Program-made: the position numbers and the translations under genes
NCBI GenBank assembly: GCA_041654915.1
Contig: JBAZCO010000086.1
Span: 1 to 7,143 of the forward strand
DNA length: 7,143 nt
Reading direction: 5' to 3'
Source of the DNA: JBAZCO01 sp041654915
GTDB lineage: Bacteria; Bacillota; Clostridia; Christensenellales; DTU072
Part shown: positions 1 through 3,438 of the stretch, piece after piece
How positions within the stretch are numbered: the first letter of the stretch is position 1
How the letters are laid out: the number at the start of each line of letters is the position of its first letter
The notes under the pieces: model-generated
Database searches by the model: none
What the model was told of the DNA's origin: nothing
The model's input: the letters and a program-made list of their open reading frames with translations, nothing else

Positions 1-100
1 GTAACACAAACAGTAAGTCAATAGTCGCAACAAGCTGTAAGTCACAATAGTTGTAACAAACTGTAATTTAGTAGTCGTAACAAACAGTAAGTCAATAGTA
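1..100. repeat. Degenerate tandem repeat, four units of 24-26 bp
   Basis: Four consecutive units can be aligned at 1-26, 27-52, 53-76 and 77-100. They share the core GTAACAAACAGTAAGTCA followed by ATAGT. Units differ by a few substitutions and 2-bp indels, and the third is the most diverged. The array may continue to the left of the window. Every frame examined contains stop codons, so it is not a protein repeat. The regular spacing could indicate a protein-binding array, but nothing here identifies the protein. Confidence 0.7.
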
Positions 101-195
101 GTCATTGAACTTGCCAAGACTCAATTTGAGAATTTAATAATAATATTTCCCGATTGTCAAAAATAGCGATATTTCGCACTTTTGCCCTATTATCT

Positions 196-245
196 GCCTT
201 TACTAAGGCTATCTATTCGCAAAATCGTTATTTTGCGAATAGATA
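196..245. repeat. Two abutting perfect hairpins
   Basis: The first hairpin is GCCTT-TACT-AAGGC (196-209). The second starts at the next base and has a perfect 16-bp stem (210-225 with 230-245) around the 4-base loop CGTT. No T-run follows on either strand, so this is not a standard intrinsic terminator. A 16-bp perfect stem in noncoding DNA is unlikely to be chance. It could be a recombination or protein-binding palindrome, the remnant of a small mobile element, or part of a structured RNA. Confidence 0.65.
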
Positions 246-280
246 AAGAACTACGCAATACCCTACTAACTTAAAAATTT

Positions 281-361
281 TCTTTATCCCCCAGTTTTTT
301 ATAACTAAAACAACTGTTTTTTTCATAACTAAACACAGAGGCGGGGGAGAAAGATTAAGAG
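281..361 (-). ncRNA. Possible small RNA enclosed by a long-range stem
   Basis: Positions 281-292 and 343-354 pair at 11 of 12 positions, including five consecutive G-C pairs, around a 50-base loop. The loop contains two similar copies of a T-run followed by ATAACTAAA. On the - strand a TATAAT (368-373) lies just upstream, with a poor -35. A short T-run (five Ts) follows the stem after four As. This resembles the design of the RNA at 1006-1098 but is weaker at every point. It could equally be a plain inverted repeat. Confidence 0.25.
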
Positions 362-444
362 AGCCATATTATAAACAGACATCATCAATCCCAAACAACT
401 GCTATATCATTAAACATCCGCCCTTTTCAATTTTATAAAAGCAC

Positions 445-473
445 TTGACTTAGGGTTTTTACTTTTTTATAAT
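445..473 (+). promoter_or_regulatory. Sigma-A-type promoter of small RNA 1
   Basis: TTGACT (445-450) and TATAAT (468-473) are separated by 17 bp, close to the consensus for the housekeeping sigma factor. The predicted transcription start is near 480. The same architecture precedes the tRNA-Trp gene in this window. Confidence 0.85.
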
Positions 474-479
474 AATAAT

Positions 480-613
480 TGCCGTATCCTATAGATAGGA
501 AGCCGTTAAACGGGAGAACGGACAGTCCAAGACCGTTTGGCTGAAAGTAACACCTTTGAGTGTTATGGCGGAGACTTGGCGGAAAGGAACAGCTTGTTGG
601 CTGTTCTTTTTTT
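480..613 (+). ncRNA. Putative structured small RNA, copy 1 (about 133 nt)
   Basis: The unit has a consensus promoter and an intrinsic terminator with no credible reading frame between them. Visible helices are TCCTA-TAGA-TAGGA (487-500), CCGTT/AACGG (503-507 with 517-521), CCAA/TTGG (527-530 with 537-540) and TAACAC-CTTTGA-GTGTTA (548-565). The terminator stem is at 586-607. CCAAG (527-531) could instead pair with CTTGG (575-579). The body is much richer in G and C than its surroundings and has six GGA trinucleotides. It is not a recognisable RNase P, SRP, tmRNA, 6S or riboswitch sequence. No gene follows in the same transcript, so it is probably a stand-alone RNA. Its function is unknown. 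Confidence 0.7.
586..613 (+). terminator. Intrinsic terminator of small RNA 1
   Basis: GAACAGC (587-593) pairs perfectly with GCTGTTC (600-606) around a 6-base loop, and seven Ts follow. A G-T pair and three A-T pairs can extend the stem. Confidence 0.9.
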
Positions 614-724
614 ATGCAATTTACCTTTATATTTAACATATCCTAATTATAAACAGACATCATCAACCCCAAACAACTGCTATATCATTAGAAACATCCG
701 CCCTTTTCAATTTTATAAAAGCAC

Positions 725-753
725 TTGACTTAGGGTTTTTACTTCTTTATAAT
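725..753 (+). promoter_or_regulatory. Sigma-A-type promoter of small RNA 2
   Basis: TTGACT (725-730), a 17-bp spacer and TATAAT (748-753). It is identical to the copy 1 promoter except for one spacer base. Confidence 0.85.
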
Positions 754-759
754 AATAAT

Positions 760-893
760 TGCCGTATCCTATAGATAGGAAGCCGTTAAACGGGAGAACG
801 GACAGTCCAAGACCGTTTGGCTGAAAGTAACACCTTTGAGTGTTATGGCGGAGACTTGGCGGAAAGGAACAGCTTATTGGCTGTTCTTTTTTT
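760..893 (+). ncRNA. Putative structured small RNA, copy 2
   Basis: This is the duplicate of the RNA at 480-613. From the predicted start to the T-run only one base differs, and it lies in the terminator loop. It retains its own promoter and terminator, so both copies should be expressed independently. Duplicated, separately promoted small-RNA genes are common among regulatory RNAs whose dosage matters. That is only an analogy, and no target can be named. Confidence 0.7.
866..893 (+). terminator. Intrinsic terminator of small RNA 2
   Basis: The 7-bp stem is the same as in copy 1 (867-873 with 880-886), the loop is TTATTG, and seven Ts end at 893. Confidence 0.9.
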
Positions 894-904
894 GCCCTAT
901 TTGT

Positions 905-924
905 TTTATATCTTTAGATATAAA
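905..924. repeat. Short perfect inverted repeat
   Basis: An 8-bp AT-rich stem (905-912 with 917-924) encloses the loop TTTA. It lies between small RNA 2 and the promoter of small RNA 3. It could be a regulator-binding palindrome or a chance feature of AT-rich DNA. Confidence 0.4.
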
Positions 925-969
925 CTTTACTATGATTTTTATTGTTTTTTTCATTATTTCTTCAATGTA

Positions 970-999
970 TTGACTTTTTTTATTTGTTTGGCGTATAAT
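970..999 (+). promoter_or_regulatory. Promoter of small RNA 3
   Basis: TTGACT (970-975), an 18-bp T-rich spacer ending in GGCG, and TATAAT (994-999). The predicted start is near 1006. The spacer resembles those of the next two promoters, with GCG directly before the -10 in all three. Confidence 0.8.
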
Positions 1000-1005
1000 A
1001 GATAT

Positions 1006-1098
1006 AAGAAAGGGTCGCATATCGCAATAATTAAATTTGTTGTTTATGATGCGAGGCTATGTGCGAATTAAGTTTCGACGGCAACCCTTTCTTTTTTT
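1006..1098 (+). ncRNA. Putative end-closed small RNA (about 93 nt)
   Basis: The predicted first transcribed base begins a perfect 10-bp stem: AAGAAAGGGT (1006-1015) pairs with ACCCTTTCTT (1084-1093), and the T-run continues to 1098. The 5' and 3' ends are thus locked together, and the terminator helix is the closing helix of the whole molecule. Inside, CGCAT (1016-1020) can pair with ATGCG (1049-1053), and CGAA/TTCG form a small hairpin around 1064-1077. There is no start codon with a ribosome binding site and no plausible reading frame confined to the unit. I do not recognise the family. Confidence 0.65.
1084..1098 (+). terminator. Terminator arm and T-run of small RNA 3
   Basis: This arm pairs with 1006-1015 at the RNA's 5' end, so the terminator helix encloses about 68 bases. 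Seven Ts (1092-1098) follow the last C. The large loop is unusual for an intrinsic terminator, but inner helices would shorten it. Confidence 0.65.
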
Positions 1099-1100
1099 AG

Positions 1101-1188
1101 CTTTAAACATATATTTTCTTAAAATTAATCTATAAGAGCGTTTTTCTTATTAAATAAGTTGACTTTTTTTATTTATTTAGCGTATAAT
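1101..1188. repeat. Shared upstream/promoter module, copy A
   Basis: The module begins CTTTAAACAT, contains ATCTATAAGAGCG, and ends with the promoter of small RNA 4. It aligns along its whole length with 1276-1364 with one 1-bp gap and scattered substitutions. Similarity stops at the -10 box, and the RNA bodies downstream are unrelated. Confidence 0.85.
1159..1188 (+). promoter_or_regulatory. Promoter of small RNA 4
   Basis: TTGACT (1159-1164), an 18-bp spacer ending in AGCG, and TATAAT (1183-1188). The predicted start is near 1195. Confidence 0.8.
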
Positions 1189-1194
1189 AAAAAC

Positions 1195-1273
1195 AGTTAA
1201 ACGATTTAGTCGTTTATTCCCGCCAACTCACTTGTGGCATTGCCCCGAACGGATTAGTTTCGGGGATTTTTTT
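1195..1273 (+). ncRNA. Putative small RNA 4 (about 79 nt)
   Basis: Between a consensus promoter and a strong terminator the sequence forms three successive hairpins. These are AAACGA-TTTAG-TCGTTT (1199-1215), GCCA/TGGC (1222-1225 with 1235-1238), and the terminator CCCCGAA/TTCGGGG (1243-1249 with 1259-1265). No reading frame of useful length fits. The hairpin chain resembles a generic trans-acting small RNA. The single-stranded part around 1216-1221 and the middle loop are candidate pairing regions. The family is not recognised. Confidence 0.65.
1243..1273 (+). terminator. Intrinsic terminator of small RNA 4
   Basis: A 7-bp GC-rich stem (1243-1249 with 1259-1265) and a 9-base loop are followed by A and seven Ts (1267-1273). 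Confidence 0.92.
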
Positions 1274-1275
1274 GC

Positions 1276-1364
1276 CTTTAAACATTTGTTTTCTTAAATA
1301 TTTATCTATAAGAGCGTTATCCTTATCAAAAAAGTTGACTTTTTTAATTTAGTTAGCGTACAAA
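1276..1364. repeat. Shared upstream/promoter module, copy B
   Basis: This is the second copy of the module at 1101-1188, again starting directly after a terminator T-run. It keeps ATCTATAAGAGCG and TTGACT, but the -10 has changed to TACAAA. Confidence 0.85.
1335..1364 (+). promoter_or_regulatory. Weakened promoter of small RNA 5
   Basis: TTGACT (1335-1340), an 18-bp spacer ending in AGCG, then TACAAA (1359-1364) where its paralogues have TATAAT. Four of six -10 bases match the consensus, so expression should be lower than from the sibling units, or need an activator. Confidence 0.55.
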
Positions 1365-1370
1365 GACATT

Positions 1371-1442
1371 TAGGAGCGGTTGGTAGTAATACACAACTTG
1401 CAATCAATAAAGCCCACGGTGAAAACCGTGCGGTCCTTTTTT
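1371..1442 (+). ncRNA. Putative small RNA 5 (about 72 nt)
   Basis: The unit is defined by the promoter module and a clear terminator. The 5' part (1371-1410) shows little internal pairing. AGGA at 1372-1375 can pair with TCCT at 1434-1437, which would close the molecule as in small RNA 3. It could alternatively be a leader of the recombinase gene with an attenuator, but that gene has its own promoter downstream. The family is not recognised. Confidence 0.45.
1413..1442 (+). terminator. Intrinsic terminator upstream of the recombinase gene
   Basis: CACGGT-GAAA-ACCGTG (1415-1430) has a stable GAAA tetraloop. The stem can be extended past one bulge by C/G pairs, and six Ts (1437-1442) follow CC. 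It insulates the recombinase gene from the RNA array. Confidence 0.88.
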
Positions 1443-1476
1443 ATTTTAGAAATTAATTATTGGTGGCGTTTTGGTA

Positions 1477-1506
1477 TTGAGCGTATATAAGAATTTGTGC
1501 TATAAT
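1477..1506 (+). promoter_or_regulatory. Promoter of the tyrosine recombinase gene
   Basis: TTGAGC (1477-1482), an 18-bp spacer and TATAAT (1501-1506). The expected start is near 1513, only about three bases before the ATG at 1516. Confidence 0.6.
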
Positions 1507-1515
1507 AGTATCGAT

Positions 1516-2577
1516 ATGTCAAAAGCAACTTATTATGATGAAACTAACAGGAAAAGATTTGCCGAACTCGAACAGAAATTGGAGGAGCTGCCCTATTTTT
1601 GCCGTGATTTTTTTGTAGGAATTGAGGTTCGTACTTCGGTTTTAACAAGGCTTGGATATGCGTCTGATTTTGCCGTCTTTTTTGATTATTTAGTGAAAAA
1701 GACGATAGAGTTTAAAGGTAAAGCTATTAAAGAGATAGAAATTGACGAACTTAATGCAGTAAAAACTTTTCATATAGAACGATATCTTAGCTATTTGAGC
1801 TACTATAATTATAATGGGCGGAATTATAAGAATGGGGAAAGAGCAAAGGCTCGCAAGGTGAGCGCTGTGCGCTCTTTATTTAAATATTTTTACAACGCAA
1901 ATATGCTAAAAGAAAATGTTGCCTCTAAAGTTTCTATGCCAAAGCTTCGTGAAAAACCAATTGTTCGCCTTGACGACGGCGAAGTGGGTGAGCTTTTAGA
2001 CAATGCAGAGGCGGAACAAAAATTTGCTAGCTCTCGCCAAAATGCTTACGCACTCAATACTCGTGACCGTGATATCGCCCTTCTCACATTATTATTGGGC
2101 ACAGGCATTAGGGTAAGCGAGTGCGTGGGGCTAAATGTTGATGATATAAGCCTTGCTAACAAATCCTTTATAGTTACTAGGAAGGGTGGAAATCGTACAA
2201 TATTATACTTTTCTAATGAGGTAAAGGATGCTCTGGTAAACTATATACATACAAGAAAAGATAAGTTGGCGCAAAAAGGATTGGATGAGCCAGAGGCTTT
2301 GTTTTTATCGCTCCAAAACAAAAGAATAAGCGTGCGTGCTGTGGAAAATATTGTGAAAAAATATGCCAAAACGGCCGCCCCTCTCAAGGATATTTCTCCG
2401 CACAAGCTGCGAAGTACATATGGTACTGCCCTGTACCGCAAGACAAAGGATATATATGTGGTTGCCGAAGTTTTGGGGCATAAGGATATTAATACCACCA
2501 AAAAGCACTATGCCGCAATAGATGAGGATATAAAAAAGAGTGCCGCTGAAAAAGTGATTTTGAGGGATGACAACTAG
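1516..2577 (+). CDS. Tyrosine recombinase, XerC/XerD type
   Basis: This is a complete 353-residue site-specific recombinase that cuts and rejoins DNA through a covalent phosphotyrosine. An N-terminal SAM-like DNA-binding domain (about residues 20-155, with the block RKVSAVRSLFKYF) precedes the catalytic domain. All catalytic residues are visible: R199 in GTGIRVSE, K223 in TRKGG, H296 and R299 in HKLR, H322 in LGHKD, and the nucleophile Y332 in KKHYAA. The frame is open upstream to a TTG at 1471. I chose the ATG at 1516 because a TATAAT promoter lies inside that extension, so transcripts from it would begin almost at this ATG. No Shine-Dalgarno site precedes it. Xer proteins are usually nearer 300 residues. 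It could be a chromosomal Xer or an element-borne integrase. Its neighbours (lexA on one side, the RNA array on the other) do not decide this. Confidence 0.92.
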   Translation: MSKATYYDETNRKRFAELEQKLEELPYFCRDFFVGIEVRTSVLTRLGYASDFAVFFDYLVKKTIEFKGKAIKEIEIDELNAVKTFHIERYLSYLSYYNYNGRNYKNGERAKARKVSAVRSLFKYFYNANMLKENVASKVSMPKLREKPIVRLDDGEVGELLDNAEAEQKFASSRQNAYALNTRDRDIALLTLLLGTGIRVSECVGLNVDDISLANKSFIVTRKGGNRTILYFSNEVKDALVNYIHTRKDKLAQKGLDEPEALFLSLQNKRISVRAVENIVKKYAKTAAPLKDISPHKLRSTYGTALYRKTKDIYVVAEVLGHKDINTTKKHYAAIDEDIKKSAAEKVILRDDN

Positions 2578-2646
2578 CTAAAAGAGCTGTTTTAAAGAGA
2601 TTATATAAGTATTATTATGAAATTTGGGTTAAGCTAGGATACTTTG

Positions 2647-2662
2647 CGACAATTTTCGACAA
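2647..2662. promoter_or_regulatory. Possible operator: CGACAA direct repeat upstream of lexA
   Basis: CGACAA occurs at 2647-2652 and 2657-2662, exactly 10 bp apart (one helical turn), about 17 bp upstream of the distal lexA -35. LexA genes are normally self-regulated, but this is not the usual Firmicutes box (CGAAC, four bases, GTTCG), and no such box is visible nearby. Binding by LexA is a guess from position. Confidence 0.3.
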
Positions 2663-2678
2663 AATTATAAACTTTTGT

Positions 2679-2707
2679 TTGCGTTTATTTGGGTGTTATG
2701 TTATAAT
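2679..2707 (+). promoter_or_regulatory. Distal promoter of lexA
   Basis: TTGCGT (2679-2684), a 17-bp spacer and TATAAT (2702-2707). The predicted start is near 2714. Confidence 0.6.
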
Positions 2708-2729
2708 TTGCTTAAATAAGTCTTGTCCA

Positions 2730-2758
2730 TTGCGTAAAGCATAAAAAAGATTTATAAT
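2730..2758 (+). promoter_or_regulatory. Proximal promoter of lexA
   Basis: TTGCGT (2730-2735), a 17-bp spacer and TATAAT (2753-2758). The predicted start is near 2765, giving a leader of about 19 bases with the ribosome binding site at its 5' end. The -35 hexamer and spacing are identical to those of the distal promoter. Confidence 0.55.
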
Positions 2759-2783
2759 AAATTAAAGGTGCGGATGAATAATA

Positions 2784-3410
2784 ATGACAAAAAGTTCGGA
2801 GATGAGCGAAAAACTAAACGCTATTTATGAGTATATTGCCACTGTAACATATGAGCGTGGCTATGCCCCTACCATAAGGGAGATGTGTGAGGAGTTTAAT
2901 ATTAAATCCACCTCCAGTGTATCCTATTATTTGCGAAAGCTAGAGGCAAAAAATCTGATTACCATTGATTATGGCAAAAGCCGTGCAATCACCCTCACCA
3001 ATTCTAGTATATATCGTCCGAAAAACTCACGCACTATTCCGCTTTTGGGTACTATTGCAGCGGGTGAGCCCATTTTTGCGGCAGAAAACTATGACGATAT
3101 TTATACCTTGCCAGATAATTTATTTTCTTCATCGGGCGATATTTTTATGTTAAATGTAAGAGGAACAAGCATGATTGATGTGGGCATAAATGACGGAGAT
3201 AAAATACTTGTAAGGCATCAATCGCACGCAGAAAACGGGCAAATAATCGCCGCCCTACTGGACGGCGAAAATGCAACGGTAAAAAGATACTATAATGATG
3301 AGCGTGGCATACGGCTACATCCAGAGAATAAGGATATGGCAGACATTTACCCTACCGAAATGAATATTTTAGGGGTTGTTGTCGGTTTAATTAGAACAGA
3401 AATAAGATAA
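2784..3410 (+). CDS. lexA: SOS response repressor LexA
   Basis: LexA represses DNA-damage genes and inactivates itself by RecA-stimulated autocleavage. The 208-residue length is typical. The N-terminal winged-helix domain spans about residues 5-72. The cleavage site is A93-G94 in GTIAAGEP, the nucleophile is S129 in RGTSM, and the general-base lysine is K167 in ATVKRYY, so the self-cleaving S24-type domain is complete. AAAGGTG (2764-2770) is the likely ribosome binding site, 13 bases before the ATG. An in-frame ATG at 2802 is less likely because no site is suitably spaced before it, and an ATG at 2774 is in another frame. A PadR-like membrane protein follows after 28 bp and probably shares the transcript. 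Two promoters precede the gene, but no standard Firmicutes SOS box is visible. Confidence 0.96.
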   Translation: MTKSSEMSEKLNAIYEYIATVTYERGYAPTIREMCEEFNIKSTSSVSYYLRKLEAKNLITIDYGKSRAITLTNSSIYRPKNSRTIPLLGTIAAGEPIFAAENYDDIYTLPDNLFSSSGDIFMLNVRGTSMIDVGINDGDKILVRHQSHAENGQIIAALLDGENATVKRYYNDERGIRLHPENKDMADIYPTEMNILGVVVGLIRTEIR

Positions 3411-3438
3411 ATTTTATTTAGGTTATAGGGATATTGTT

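Larger units (their letters stand above)
101..367. other. Noncoding AT-rich stretch without a recognisable gene
   Basis: I see no open reading frame with a ribosome binding site here. It contains an 11-bp palindrome at 120-130 (CTCAATTTGAG), a small hairpin at 161-177 that can pair in two ways, the paired hairpins at 196-245, and the long-range inverted repeat at 281-354. The last two are listed separately. Confidence 0.6.
368..613. repeat. Direct repeat copy 1 (about 246 bp)
   Basis: This segment recurs at 646-893 with three substitutions and one 2-bp indel, about 98% identity. The repeated unit covers about 70 bp of upstream DNA, a complete promoter, the RNA body and the terminator. A whole transcription unit has therefore been duplicated in tandem, with a 32-bp AT-rich gap between the copies. 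The low divergence suggests recent duplication or gene conversion. Confidence 0.95.
646..893. repeat. Direct repeat copy 2
   Basis: This is the second copy of the segment at 368-613. Differences are one C for T in the upstream part, a 2-bp insertion (ATTAGAAACAT against ATTAAACAT), one T-to-C change in the promoter spacer, and one G-to-A change in the terminator loop. None disrupts the -35, the -10 or a proposed stem. Confidence 0.95.

Noticed and set aside
1..100. CRISPR array
   Set aside because: Units are contiguous and degenerate, with no unique spacers and no cas genes in the window.
480..613. Known RNAs: RNase P RNA, small SRP RNA, tmRNA, 6S RNA, or a riboswitch
   Set aside because: Conserved cores of these families are not present, no long bulged helix of 6S type can be drawn, and no coding sequence follows the terminator as a riboswitch would need.
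433..639. 68-codon frame on the - strand across RNA 1
   Set aside because: It lies antisense to the promoter, RNA and terminator, has no convincing start signal, and is interrupted in the second copy.
537..728. Reading frame of 63 codons starting in small RNA 1, sharing its first 26 residues with a frame at 817-1071
   Set aside because: Both begin at TTG without a ribosome binding site and run through the terminator hairpin and T-run. Their N-termini agree only because the DNA is duplicated, and they diverge as soon as the repeat ends.
1243..1265. LexA-like box (CGAAC...GTTTCG)
   Set aside because: The half-site spacing is wrong for a Firmicutes SOS box, and the sequence is fully explained as the terminator stem of small RNA 4.
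1101..1442. Integron cassette array with the recombinase as integrase
   Set aside because: The repeated modules are not palindromic attC-like sites, they carry promoters, and the recombinase shows no integron-specific insertion that I can see. The cassette idea is kept only as a hypothesis about RNA bodies.
1471..1515. N-terminal extension of the recombinase from TTG at 1471
   Set aside because: It overlaps the best promoter, begins with a rare start codon, and GGTGG sits only three bases upstream. The ATG at 1516 is preferred, though transcript mapping could reverse this.
2241..2508. Two - strand frames inside the recombinase gene
   Set aside because: They are antisense shadows of a gene with a complete catalytic domain and have no start signals.
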